A DNA stretch of 64,000 nt from an uncultured Alcanivorax sp. (GTDB lineage: Bacteria; Pseudomonadota; Gammaproteobacteria; Pseudomonadales; Alcanivoracaceae), in contig NZ_CAMYIV010000010.1 of the NCBI RefSeq assembly GCF_947258575.1, positions 236,814-300,813 on the forward strand. Direction: 5' to 3'. This document shows positions 1-7,632 of the stretch, piece by piece. Made by a program: the position numbers and the translations under genes. The notes beneath the pieces were generated by a model that was not told where the DNA came from, ran no database searches, and saw only the letters and a program-made list of their open reading frames with translations. Each line of letters starts with the position of its first letter. The first letter of the stretch is position 1.

Positions 1-167
1 GCACCCCCAGCCATACCCGTCGGCTCTTCGACGGGTTCCAATCAGGTCAAGCCACCCTGCGCGAGGTGGCCGGGGCTAACCACTACTACTTCGGGCAGAA
101 CGACAAACTGGTTGAAGCGGTGGAGCACTGTACGACCTGGCTGCAAGAGCAGGGGCTGCTTTCCTAG
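1..167 (+). CDS. C-terminal end of an alpha/beta-hydrolase-like protein (5' partial)
   Basis: The window opens inside a plus-strand gene whose last 54 codons end at TAG 165-167. The tail contains GANHYYFGQNDKLVEAVEHC followed by TWLQEQGLL. A Gly-Ala-x-His-Tyr-Tyr motif about 25 residues before the end, followed by an amphipathic terminal helix with Trp-Leu, is how many alpha/beta hydrolases of the dienelactone-hydrolase/esterase type close, the His being the catalytic one. The nucleophile elbow lies outside the window, so the substrate cannot be judged. The next gene, also a hydrolase, starts 140 bases later in the same direction. Confidence 0.5.
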   Translation, partial: TPSHTRRLFDGFQSGQATLREVAGANHYYFGQNDKLVEAVEHCTTWLQEQGLLS

Positions 168-306
168 CCAGACAAAGCTCCAACAGGTAAGGGCGCGGCC
201 AATTGTGAATTCTCTTCACACCTTGTCTGACAGTCATACCAGCGCCGCTTCATCCGCCCCGGCACTGGCCTAGCGTCGGTAAAAACAACAACGGAGTAAT
301 TACGGG

Positions 307-1161
307 ATGGGTCTGATCATTTTTCTTCTGGCACTGGCGGTGCTCACCACGGTGTCCATCACCCTGCTGTTCTATATGTGCTGGTTCTACGACCGTCGCA
401 GCTTTCCCGAGCAGGCACAGCTTCCCGATGAGCAGCCGCTGCGGCTGTTGCCGACAGTGGTGGGCATCATCAAGGAAGCCGCCAGCCTTACCGTGCTGGT
501 GTTCAGCTACCCGCTGCGGCTGATTCACGATGCCTCGCCGGTGCGCAGCCGCCACCACGGGGAAACCCCGCTGATTCTGGTGCACGGCTACGGCGGCAAC
601 AGCGCCAACTTCCTGTTCATGCAGTGGCGGCTGAAATGGCGCGGCTGGGGCAATGTGTACTCAGTGAGCTACACCCCCCCGCACATCAACGCCCGCAAAC
701 TGGCCCAGCAGGTCAACGATCATGTGGAGCGTATCCTCGCTTCCACCGGCGCGAAAAAAGCCCATATCGTCTGCCATTCCATGGGTGGCCCGCTGACACG
801 CTACGCCCTGAAAAACCTGGGCCTGGCCGGCAAGATCGACCGGGTGATCACCCTGGGCAGCCCTCACTACGGCTCGCGCATCGCCGGCCTGTTCCCGGCC
901 CAGGGTTCTGCCGCGCAGATGCGCTACCAGAGCCCCTTTGTGCAGGAGCTGGCGGAAGGTGGCGGTTGCCCCGGCGGCGCCCGTTTCTTCTCCATCTACT
1001 CCAACCTGGACAACTTTGTATTGCCAGTGTCCACCGCTGTTCTGGAGGGGGCGGAAGCCAATATTAACGTGCCGTATCTGGGTCACTGCGCCCTGTTGTA
1101 CAGCAATCGCGTGCTGGATCAGGTGGAGCGTTGCCTGTTATCGCCGAAGCCGGAGATTTGA
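307..1161 (+). CDS. Membrane-anchored lipase/esterase-like alpha/beta hydrolase
   Basis: 284 residues. Residues 2-25 form one hydrophobic membrane segment, so the enzyme is probably tethered to the inner membrane with its body in the periplasm. The oxyanion region reads LILVHGYGGNSANF and the nucleophile elbow HIVCHSMGG, i.e. Cys-His-Ser-Met-Gly where lipases have Gly-His-Ser-x-Gly; the motif TLGSPHYGSR follows as in triacylglycerol lipases of the LipA/EstA type. A His near the C-terminus (YLGHCALLYS) is a fitting catalytic His. ATG 307 follows a GGAG at a long spacing. Substrate is unknown; a role in ester or wax/triglyceride turnover would suit an oil degrader but is inference. Confidence 0.75.
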   Translation: MGLIIFLLALAVLTTVSITLLFYMCWFYDRRSFPEQAQLPDEQPLRLLPTVVGIIKEAASLTVLVFSYPLRLIHDASPVRSRHHGETPLILVHGYGGNSANFLFMQWRLKWRGWGNVYSVSYTPPHINARKLAQQVNDHVERILASTGAKKAHIVCHSMGGPLTRYALKNLGLAGKIDRVITLGSPHYGSRIAGLFPAQGSAAQMRYQSPFVQELAEGGGCPGGARFFSIYSNLDNFVLPVSTAVLEGAEANINVPYLGHCALLYSNRVLDQVERCLLSPKPEI

Positions 1162-1248
1162 TCCGTGACAATGTTGCATTAGCGATTGGCTGGGATCATG
1201 GTTAAAGCAGGAGAACAGAAAACCGTGATGCAACAGAGGGAGCGAATC

Positions 1249-1701
1249 ATGAGTGAATACGGTGCAACGGTTGCCTGGCATCTCAAGCCGGGCGCGTCGT
1301 TCGATTACGAACACTTCAACCGGGAACACGAGTGGACCTTCGCCGGTGGCGAAGTGGTGCAGGCCTCGGCCTCACCGGAATACTTCGGCTGCGGAAACCG
1401 GGTGAACCCGGACGAGGCGGTCATTGCCGCCACCTCCAGCTGTCACATGCTCACCTTCCTGTCGATTGCGGCCAAGCAGGGCCTCAAGGTGCTCAGTTAC
1501 ATCGACCAGCCTGTCGGCACTGTGGAAAAGGCCGGCGATGGACACCTGGCCATCACCCGCATCGTGCTGCGCCCGCGGGTGGTGTTCGATGATGGCCAGG
1601 AACCGGATGCCGCTGCGATGGACAAGCTTCACGCCAGTGCCCACCGCAACTGTTTTGTGGCCAATTCCCTCAAGGCCGATATCCGCATCGAGCCGATCTG
1701 A
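1249..1701 (+). CDS. OsmC/Ohr-family peroxiredoxin
   Basis: 150 residues with this start, the usual OsmC length. The two family cysteines are visible at residue 65 (ATSSCHMLTF) and residue 135 (HRNCFVANS); in the family they form the thiol pair that reduces organic or fatty-acid hydroperoxides in the cytoplasm. ATG 1249 is chosen because AGAGGGAG lies just upstream; in-frame TTG 1186 and ATGs 1198 and 1228 give longer versions without a good ribosome site. It is followed by a weak repeat around CTCCTGCAGCGGGA and then by an acyl-CoA dehydrogenase. Whether it is OsmC-like or Ohr-like cannot be fixed by eye. Confidence 0.88.
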   Translation: MSEYGATVAWHLKPGASFDYEHFNREHEWTFAGGEVVQASASPEYFGCGNRVNPDEAVIAATSSCHMLTFLSIAAKQGLKVLSYIDQPVGTVEKAGDGHLAITRIVLRPRVVFDDGQEPDAAAMDKLHASAHRNCFVANSLKADIRIEPI

Positions 1702-1914
1702 CCTAACCCATCGCTCCTGCAGCGGGAAAGTCCGTTGCAGGAGTGTCTTTAGAAAGGCGCGACGCGACGTTAGCGCCCGGGAAAACGGTATACAGCGGAC
1801 CGGACAGTCACTCGCGGATGATGTTGCCTTCACACCGTGCCGCTAGAATGTTGGCCATAGTTTCGCTGGCCCCCTGCCCGGGGGCGGCGCCGTTGACCAA
1901 CAGGACTGTCTGAA

Positions 1915-3054
1915 ATGCTTGATCAAAACGAAATCGAACTGTTCCGCGACAACGTCAAAAAATTCCTCGAAAACGAAGTGGCTCCGCACTACGACCAGTG
2001 GGAAAAAGCCGAGATGTTCCCCCGTGAGCTGTGGAACAAGCTGGGCGAGAATGGCCTGCTGTGCGTGGACGTGCCGGAAGAGTACGGCGGCTTCGGCGCC
2101 AACTTCCGCTTGTCTGCGGTGATCGTGGAAGAAGCCTCCCGCGCCGGTTACGGTGCCCTGGCCTCCAACATCTCCGTGCACTCCGATATCGTTGCCCCCT
2201 ACATCCTGCACCTGGGCACGGAAGAGCAGAAACAGACCTGGCTGCCGAAAATGGTCAGCGGTGAAGCCGTGGGCGCCATCGGCATGACCGAGCCAGGTGC
2301 CGGTTCCGACCTGCAGGGCATGAAAACCCGTGCCGACAAGGACGGCGATGGCTACAAGATCAGCGGCCAGAAAACCTTTATCACCAATGGCCAGCACTGC
2401 GACGTTATCGTGCTCGCCACCAAGACCGACCCCAACGCCGGCTCCAAGGGCATGACCCTGTTTACCGTGGATTGCTCCCTGCCGGGCTTCGCCCGTGGTC
2501 GTAACCTGGAAAAAATGGGCCATCACGCCGCTGACACCTCCGAGCTTTTCTTCGAAGACGTGAAAGTGGGCGCCGACCAGATTCTCGGCGGTGAAGGCAA
2601 AGGCTTCGCCAACCTGATGAACGAACTGCCCCGCGAACGCCTGATCCTGGCCCTGGGCGCCATCGCTGCCTGCGAAGGCATGATCGAGCGCACCATCGAA
2701 TACACCAAAGAGCGCCAGGCTTTCGGCAAGCCGATCTCCAGCCTGCAGAACACCCGCTTCGTGCTGGCAGACCTGCACGCCCAGGTGGTGGTTAACCGCG
2801 CCTACGGCGAGCAGTGCATCGACCAGTATGACCGTGGTGAACTCACCGCCACCAACGCCTCCATTGCCAAGCTCACCACCACCGAGCTGCAAGGCGTGGT
2901 CGCTGACAAGTGTCTGCAGCTGTTCGGTGGTTACGGCTACATGCAGGAATACCCCATCTCCCGCGATTACGTGGATGCCCGCATCCAGCGTATCTATGGC
3001 GGCACCAGCGAAATCATGAAAGAAATCATCTCCCGGGAAATTATCGGGCGATAA
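1915..3054 (+). CDS. Acyl-CoA dehydrogenase, long-chain (ACADL) type
   Basis: 379 residues, full length for an FAD acyl-CoA dehydrogenase, which makes the first oxidation of beta-oxidation. The FAD/substrate motif IGMTEPGAGSDLQGM sits at 122-136 and the helical C-terminal domain carries RQAFGKPISSLQ and the CLQLFGGYGYMQEYP motif. The C-terminal position that is the catalytic Glu in medium-chain enzymes is Gly here (IYGGTSE), while Glu241 in PRERL matches the catalytic Glu of long-chain and isovaleryl enzymes. This points to the LCAD subgroup; chain length is inference. It stands alone and ends at a strong terminator. It would fit use of fatty acids made from alkanes. Confidence 0.92.
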   Translation: MLDQNEIELFRDNVKKFLENEVAPHYDQWEKAEMFPRELWNKLGENGLLCVDVPEEYGGFGANFRLSAVIVEEASRAGYGALASNISVHSDIVAPYILHLGTEEQKQTWLPKMVSGEAVGAIGMTEPGAGSDLQGMKTRADKDGDGYKISGQKTFITNGQHCDVIVLATKTDPNAGSKGMTLFTVDCSLPGFARGRNLEKMGHHAADTSELFFEDVKVGADQILGGEGKGFANLMNELPRERLILALGAIAACEGMIERTIEYTKERQAFGKPISSLQNTRFVLADLHAQVVVNRAYGEQCIDQYDRGELTATNASIAKLTTTELQGVVADKCLQLFGGYGYMQEYPISRDYVDARIQRIYGGTSEIMKEIISREIIGR

Positions 3055-3074
3055 ATCCTCAGGATTTCAGCACC

Positions 3075-3103
3075 AAAAAACGCGGCCCCGGCCGCGTTTT
3101 TTT
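3075..3103 (+). terminator. Rho-independent terminator of the acyl-CoA dehydrogenase gene
   Basis: A stem AACGCGGCC/GGCCGCGTT with a 2-base loop, an A-run before it and seven T after it, 20 bases downstream of the stop codon. The A-run on the other side means it can work in both directions. Confidence 0.9.
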
Positions 3104-3459
3104 ATGCCTTCTCGTTTCTGTAGGAGCACCTCTTGAGGTGCGAACCTAATGTAGCCAAACCCTGACTACCCCTGTGCTCAACAGATGGCTCTTCCTGGCT
3201 TGTAGGATATGTCTTACAGAAAATGCTAACGGGTTGATATAAAGTGGATTTGTAAAGGGGGGGGGGGCTTTGCCAAAAAGCACGCTCGTACTGGCATTAT
3301 GTCGAACGTTCGCGATTTGTCAGTTGGGATAAATTCTCAACCTGGTGGTAAGTCACTAACCAATATCAAATTATTCGTGGCCAATGTGATAAGCCCAAAA
3401 TAATTATGTCGAATTGAGTTAAGTCGATTCGTTCGTCCTAATACGCTGTTAATGAGCCT
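3104..3459. other. 356-bp non-coding stretch with a REP-like hairpin and a G10 run
   Basis: It starts with a REP-like hairpin, GTAGGAGCACCTC TTGAGGTGCGAA (about 3120-3145), related to the other GTAGGAGC hairpins of this window. A run of ten G lies near 3259-3268. GC content falls to the right, toward the cassette-like genes. No convincing reading frame, promoter or second attC site was found. Confidence 0.5.
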
Positions 3460-3753
3460 ATGAAAAAGTTCAGCTCCAGAAATATGGTTAGTTTCGTATG
3501 CGATCATGTCTTTAAGAATGAGAGACCTATCCTTCTCGTAGCCCATGAGGATGGCGATTGGCAGTTTCTGTGTGGTGTTGGAGATGATGATTTCGAGTCA
3601 CCGGATAGCCTGCATGTAGTCGGTGTGGGGCATTTAATCGACCGAGACCCAAGTATAAATCTGTGTGCTGACTTGCCGAATGGGTATGAGGCAGAACGTA
3701 GCGAAATCAACGAGCCCTGGGTACGAACCAAGATCGATGGAGAGGCTCATTAA
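3460..3753 (+). CDS. DUF2185/Imm33-like small protein in a candidate integron cassette
   Basis: 97 residues. The pattern DGDWQFLCG, then HVVGVGHLIDRDPSIN, then DLPNGYEAERSEINEPW is that of the DUF2185 family, some members of which are classed as immunity proteins in polymorphic-toxin loci. The biochemical role is unknown. GC is clearly lower than in the core genes around it. Its stop codon TAA (3751-3753) is the first triplet of an attC-like palindrome, exactly as in mobile integron cassettes where the stop overlaps the recombination site. No toxin gene lies next to it, so immunity is only a family-level suggestion. Confidence 0.7.
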   Translation: MKKFSSRNMVSFVCDHVFKNERPILLVAHEDGDWQFLCGVGDDDFESPDSLHVVGVGHLIDRDPSINLCADLPNGYEAERSEINEPWVRTKIDGEAH

Positions 3754-3818
3754 CAAGCGCATGTTGTCGGACTGGTTTTCCGCTGCGCTCCAAATCAGCC
3801 GCAAATACGGGCGTTATG
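3751..3818 (+). mobile_element. attC-like integron recombination site
   Basis: An imperfect palindrome begins TAACAAGCGCATGTT and ends TACGGGCGTTATG. The left arm TAACnAnCGnAT..T.G.CGG.CTG.TTT pairs with the reverse complement of the right arm with scattered unpaired bases, the hallmark of attC folded single strands. The right end GCGTTATG fits an R' core (GTTRRRY, cut between G and TT) and the left end carries the matching AAC. It separates two small lower-GC genes in one orientation. No integrase gene and no other clear attC is present, so these look like stranded cassettes. Confidence 0.72.
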
Positions 3819-3826
3819 TGGTTTAA

Positions 3827-4159
3827 ATGACGATGAATCTACTTTTTGTATGTAGTGAAAACCGCTTGCGAAGCCCTACCGGAGAAGAGGTTTTTTCTAA
3901 GTATGAGGGCGTTAATGCAATTGGTGCTGGCACAAATGCCGATGCCGAGACTACGGTAAGTGGAGACCTCATCGAGTGGGCGGACGTTGTCTTCGTTATG
4001 GAGAAGTCCCATAGAAATAAGGTCTCAAAGAAGTTCAAAGAGCTTCTCAAAGGCAAGAAGCTGGTGTGCCTGGATATACCTGACAATTACGACAGGATGG
4101 ACCCTGTCCTTATCCGGCTACTTAAAAACAAAGTGGCCAAGCATGTTCGCTTTAGGTAG
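3827..4159 (+). CDS. Small low-molecular-weight tyrosine-phosphatase-like protein, cassette-borne
   Basis: 110 residues (108 if ATG 3833 is used). The N-terminus LLFVCSENRLRSPTGE is the Cys-x5-Arg-Ser phosphate loop of low-molecular-weight protein tyrosine phosphatases on the first beta strand. The later DIPDNYDRMDP could hold the general-acid Asp. It is about 40 residues shorter than classic LMW-PTPs (about 150), missing much of the middle, so activity is uncertain and it may be a binding protein of the same fold. It begins nine bases after the attC-like site with little room for a promoter, as in integron cassettes. Proteins of this short type are familiar as cassette cargo (from memory, not searched). 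Confidence 0.75.
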   Translation: MTMNLLFVCSENRLRSPTGEEVFSKYEGVNAIGAGTNADAETTVSGDLIEWADVVFVMEKSHRNKVSKKFKELLKGKKLVCLDIPDNYDRMDPVLIRLLKNKVAKHVRFR

Positions 4160-4239
4160 GCCACCTGGTATCAATTTTGAACCGTGACAGAAAACATCTT
4201 AACTAAGGCTACGACGTGAAAAAGAGAGAATTTCCCGAA

Positions 4240-4665
4240 ATGATGAAGCCTGCGTTACTTCCCCTTATTCTGGCTGTGCTCGTCGGCTGCACAAATGTGA
4301 CCGGTGATACCCCCAGGACCATTTCCTCACAGGAAGCAGAAAATCTGAGCGCTGTGCGCCTCTTCTCAGTAGCAGATACATTTTTCTCCGAAGCGGGCTA
4401 TGCGTGCAGTGCTGATGCGGACGCTGGCCAATTTCGCTGTTCCAGAGCACTTCGGGATCTTTATATTCATCAGACAACCGCCGAGGTGAACATTTACCCC
4501 GGTGATGAGGGTAACAAAGCCCACAGGATCATCGCGACCCGCTGGGATGAGGGGTTGATTCCCAGTGAGCTGATTTCCAATACCTATGCCAACGATGACG
4601 TTGAGGCGTTCTGCGCTTATCTTGCCAGCGCCAAAGTTGCGTTATGTAGTGAATATAAAGGTTAA
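4240..4665 (+). CDS. Putative outer-membrane or periplasmic lipoprotein, unknown function
   Basis: 141 residues from ATG 4240 (an in-frame ATG is also at 4243 and a GTG at 4216). The signal peptide MMKPALLPLILAVLVGC ends in a lipobox Leu-Val-Gly-Cys, so the Cys would be lipidated and the protein anchored in a membrane. The mature part has three more cysteines (YACSAD, QFRCSRA, AFCAYL). I do not recognise a family. It is flanked by the cassette-like genes on the left and the sortase locus on the right. GC is intermediate. Confidence 0.65.
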   Translation: MMKPALLPLILAVLVGCTNVTGDTPRTISSQEAENLSAVRLFSVADTFFSEAGYACSADADAGQFRCSRALRDLYIHQTTAEVNIYPGDEGNKAHRIIATRWDEGLIPSELISNTYANDDVEAFCAYLASAKVALCSEYKG

Positions 4666-4829
4666 AGGCTGGTCTCCGATTACTTAATTTCCGCATTTTT
4701 TCTGATTGCCCGTTGGCACTCTTCAAGCAACGCTCCAACGGGATCCGGTTGAGTCTTCTGAAAGTGCCGCCCAGGCAAAAGGTCTGTATGAGACTGGGAT
4801 CGCGCCGCCATTCACGTTATTTGCTGCCT

Positions 4830-5438
4830 TCACCCTTTGGAGTGACCTTGGTTCGTTGCTCCGTCTCGCTGCGTTTCATCAGGGTAAGTGTGAGCGGCTA
4901 CGACGTAGCGTAAGGGTCCGCCGGGGGTGATGGCGTCGAAGGGGTAGCAGGTGATCAACAGTAGCTGTTGGTCGTCCAAGGGGATGTGCAGGGGCTGCTT
5001 TTGGCTGTTGATGACCTGCTGGGCGGCGACCTGAAACTGGTGTCGTGAGCCGTCGGTAAATTGCACGGTGAGGGCTTCGCCGGTGTTCAGTGTTTCCAGA
5101 AAGGCAAAGTGGGTGTCGCGGTGACCGGCCAGGGTGAGGGCCTGGTCGCTGCCGATGCCGCCGGCCAGTCGGCCGGGGCCGAAGGCCAGGGCTTCGCCGC
5201 TGGTGCTTTCCAGTACATAGAGGTTTTTTCCGGCGGGGGTGGTGAGCCGCGCCACCGGCCAGGTGTCCGCCCAGGGCCAGGGGCGCTGGGGGGCGCCCTG
5301 GTCCAGGGTGGTTTGCCAGGCGTGGGCGATCAGGTGCTGGGCCAGCCAGGCCTTGCCGTCCAGCCAGCTGGCCCAGCCTGCCAGCCCCAACAGGGCGACC
5401 AGGCTCAGTACCAGCAGGCCGCGCTCATACCGCGCCAT
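4830..5438 (-). CDS. Class GN sortase (marine proteobacterial sortase)
   Basis: 202 residues with an N-terminal membrane segment (7-27). The sortase triad is visible: His106 in LTLAGHRDTHF, Cys164 in LLLITCYPF, Arg177 in GGPLRYVV. Sortases are transpeptidases that cut a C-terminal sorting signal; class GN enzymes occur in Gram-negative bacteria, usually with one dedicated target. That target lies directly upstream on the same strand and overlaps this gene by 14 bases, so the two are translated as a unit. The C-terminal tail after about residue 185 is polar and probably outside the fold. How the linkage is made in an organism without a thick wall is not known to me. Confidence 0.9.
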   Translation of the reverse strand: MARYERGLLVLSLVALLGLAGWASWLDGKAWLAQHLIAHAWQTTLDQGAPQRPWPWADTWPVARLTTPAGKNLYVLESTSGEALAFGPGRLAGGIGSDQALTLAGHRDTHFAFLETLNTGEALTVQFTDGSRHQFQVAAQQVINSQKQPLHIPLDDQQLLLITCYPFDAITPGGPLRYVVAAHTYPDETQRDGATNQGHSKG

Positions 5439-7389
5439 GGGCCTGTCTCCGCTGGCGCAGCCAGAGCAGCAGGGTGACGATCAGCAGCACGCCGGCCAGC
5501 CGCCATAACAGGGGCGCCGGGGTGGCGGTGCCGGGCCAGGCGGTGCTTTGTTGAGTGCCATGGGGTGCCTGGTTGCGGACGGTGTCGTGCAGCAGGGGTT
5601 CATGGGCCGGGCGGGAGACGGTTTCTTCCACGGCGATAAAGCTGGTGTAGCGGCTGACCAGTTGATGGCGCAGGGCCACCTGGGTGACCAGAGGGGCGAT
5701 ATCCGTTTCCGGGGCGCCGAGGGTGATGCGGTCCATCAGGTCGGCGATCTTGCGACGGGCCCACAGGCTGGCGGTGCCCGGATGGTTGCTGTTGTTCGGC
5801 AGGGTGACCGGCTGTTGCCAGTGTTTGTCACTGTAGCCGCTGACGGTGATCTGGTCCGTGGGGCCGGAGAGTTTCATGGCCACCAGCAAGGGCTCACCGG
5901 CGTACAGATCTGGCAGCTTTTGTGGCCAGCGTTCAGCGACGATGCCCTGCGGCAGTTGCACCTGCAGGTTGCGCATCAGCGGAGATTCCAGGCGGCGGAA
6001 CAGGGTGTCCATGCCTTGCTGTACCTGGTTCTGGTCGTTGATATAGGTAAAGCTGCCGCGCCCGAATTGGGCGGCGCGGGTCATGAAGTGGCTGTTGGGG
6101 GCGGAGCCGATGCCCACGGTGAACAGGCGCGCTTCGCCGAGCTGTTGATGCAGGGCCCGGAAGATGCCGTTCTCGTTACCCACGGCGCCGTCGGTGATAA
6201 AGATCACCTGGCGCAGGTAACCGTCGCTGGCGGGTTGGCTCAGGGTGGCGCTGAGTGCCGGTAGCATGTGGGTGCCGCCGCTGGCCTGCAGGCTGTCCAC
6301 GAAACCCTGGGCCTGTTGGCGACTGCTGTCGTTGACCGTGGCCGGCGCTTCAAACAGCAGGGTGTGCTGGCTGTCGAAGTCGGTGATGTTGAAGCGGTCG
6401 CCGGGCTTCAGGCGTTGCAGGGCCAGTTGCAGGCTGGCCTTGGCCTGGCGCATGGGGGCGCCGCCCATGGAGCCGGAGCTGTCGATGATGAACAGGGTTT
6501 CCCGGGGCAGGGCGCTCGCTTGCTCGGTTTCCGGGGGAACCACCATCAGCAGGGCATAGTGCTCGCCGTCGATTTCCTCATAAAAGCTGGTGGCTAGCGG
6601 TTCGCCGGTGTCTTCCAGTTCCCAGTTGAGCAGCAGATCCCGGTCCATGGGCACGGGGCCGGCTTTCGGGGTGATGGTGTAGCGTCGACCGTGGCGTTGC
6701 GAGTGGATGGCATGGCTGGGGCTGCCCAGGGTTGCCAGGCGGTTGCCGGCGTCCAGATCAATATGGATGGACGCGGTGCCGGCCTCGGCGGTGCCGCCGG
6801 GGTTCGCCACCGTATTGCGCAGCAGGGAATCCAGCGGATGGGGCGTTTCCGTAGCTGGGGTGAAGCGAGGCGTCAGGGTAAGCGGCAGGCGCAGCTGGAA
6901 GCGGCGTCCGTCCACGTCCAGAGTCTGCTGGTAATGCAGCTCCACCTGAATGGTTTCGCCGGGGGCGATATTGGCCACGGCGGTGGTGAACAGGTTGGGG
7001 CGCTGCTGGCTGACCAGGCTGGCTTTCTTGCCGCTGGCGCGGGCCTGCCGATACGCCTGTTCCGCTTCGGCTTTCTTGTCGATGCGGCCGACAATGCGCC
7101 TTTCTCCAATGGTCAGCACCATGCCGTCCACGGCGGCGTTTTCCGGTAGAGGAAACAGGTAGCGACCCTCACGAAACTGCTGGCTGGCATTGCGAAAGCG
7201 TTGCGTCAGAGTGACCCGCGCCAGAGGTCCACTGGCGGTGATGTGAGCGTCAGTGTCGAGCAGGGTGGCGGCGGAAATATTTCCCCGGTCATCCGCCAGC
7301 AGCAAGGCGCCGGTGGCGGCTTCGTCCTGCCAGTCCGCCCGGGCGGTGAATGTCAGTAGCAGTAGCGAGAAGAAAAGCGTCAGTTTCAT
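5425..7389 (-). CDS. VIT and von Willebrand A domain protein, dedicated sortase target
   Basis: 654 residues. A signal peptide (1-18) is followed by a VIT domain (about 22-155; RYLFPLPENAAVDGM) and a vWA domain from about 295 with the metal-binding motif DSSGSMGG at 303-310. The C-terminus has the sorting layout: WPGTAT near 618-623, a hydrophobic segment and a basic tail RQRRQ. The Pro-x-Thr core is preceded by Trp rather than the usual Leu of LPxT. This matches the family 'marine proteobacterial sortase target'. It would be exported, adhesive through vWA, and processed by the adjoining sortase. Gene order is target then sortase, with overlapping ends. Confidence 0.92.
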   Translation of the reverse strand: MKLTLFFSLLLLTFTARADWQDEAATGALLLADDRGNISAATLLDTDAHITASGPLARVTLTQRFRNASQQFREGRYLFPLPENAAVDGMVLTIGERRIVGRIDKKAEAEQAYRQARASGKKASLVSQQRPNLFTTAVANIAPGETIQVELHYQQTLDVDGRRFQLRLPLTLTPRFTPATETPHPLDSLLRNTVANPGGTAEAGTASIHIDLDAGNRLATLGSPSHAIHSQRHGRRYTITPKAGPVPMDRDLLLNWELEDTGEPLATSFYEEIDGEHYALLMVVPPETEQASALPRETLFIIDSSGSMGGAPMRQAKASLQLALQRLKPGDRFNITDFDSQHTLLFEAPATVNDSSRQQAQGFVDSLQASGGTHMLPALSATLSQPASDGYLRQVIFITDGAVGNENGIFRALHQQLGEARLFTVGIGSAPNSHFMTRAAQFGRGSFTYINDQNQVQQGMDTLFRRLESPLMRNLQVQLPQGIVAERWPQKLPDLYAGEPLLVAMKLSGPTDQITVSGYSDKHWQQPVTLPNNSNHPGTASLWARRKIADLMDRITLGAPETDIAPLVTQVALRHQLVSRYTSFIAVEETVSRPAHEPLLHDTVRNQAPHGTQQSTAWPGTATPAPLLWRLAGVLLIVTLLLWLRQRRQAHGAV

Positions 7390-7463
7390 GGTGGCCTCCT
7401 TGTGATGAGGGCCAGCATGGCAAGGGGAGAAGGGGGCTTTGTGGGGATTGTGTGGGGAGGAAC

Positions 7464-7628
7464 CAGTGAACAGTTAATAGTGGACAGTTAACAGCGCGCG
7501 ACCGGTGTTGTGTCTGGTTTTAAACGTGGAAAGCCGCGCTCAGGGGCTTGGGCGCGGCTTTCAATGCTGGCAGTTGGCTGAGAAATCAGTTCGCGAACTA
7601 TTAACTGTTCACTGTTAACTATTCACTG
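7464..7628. repeat. Paired inverted arrays of a 7-bp repeat (copy 1), with internal terminator
   Basis: Left arm 7464-7494, read on the minus strand, is TTAACTG TCCACTA TTAACTG TTCACTG. Right arm 7601-7628, plus strand, is TTAACTG TTCACTG TTAACTA TTCACTG. The arms face each other as an inverted pair around about 105 bp. The unit is TTMACTR. Two more pairs and one single array occur in this window (9607-9928, 43606-43737, 44797-44838). Confidence 0.85.
7529..7562 (-). terminator. Hairpin terminator downstream of gntR
   Basis: An 11-bp perfect stem GAAAGCCGCGC/GCGCGGCTTTC with a 12-base loop. It lies between the two arms of the 7-bp repeat element and about 70 bases after the gntR stop. The T-run is short (three), so strength is uncertain. 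Confidence 0.6.
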
Positions 7629-7632
7629 CCTA

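Noticed and set aside
1843..2892. 349-codon open frame on the minus strand
   Set aside because: Antisense to the acyl-CoA dehydrogenase gene, with Gly/His/Val-rich low-complexity translation.
3259..3268. Run of ten G as a phase-variation tract
   Set aside because: It lies about 190 bases before the nearest start codon, outside any gene and not at a recognisable promoter spacing. It may also be a sequencing uncertainty.
3280..3300. A second attC site to the left of the DUF2185 gene (GGCATTATG)
   Set aside because: The right-end core is only partly matched (ATTATG for GTTATG) and no complementary left arm could be found.
7464..7628. CRISPR array
   Set aside because: The repeats are 7-bp units without spacers, and there are no cas genes. 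The same holds for the other arrays.
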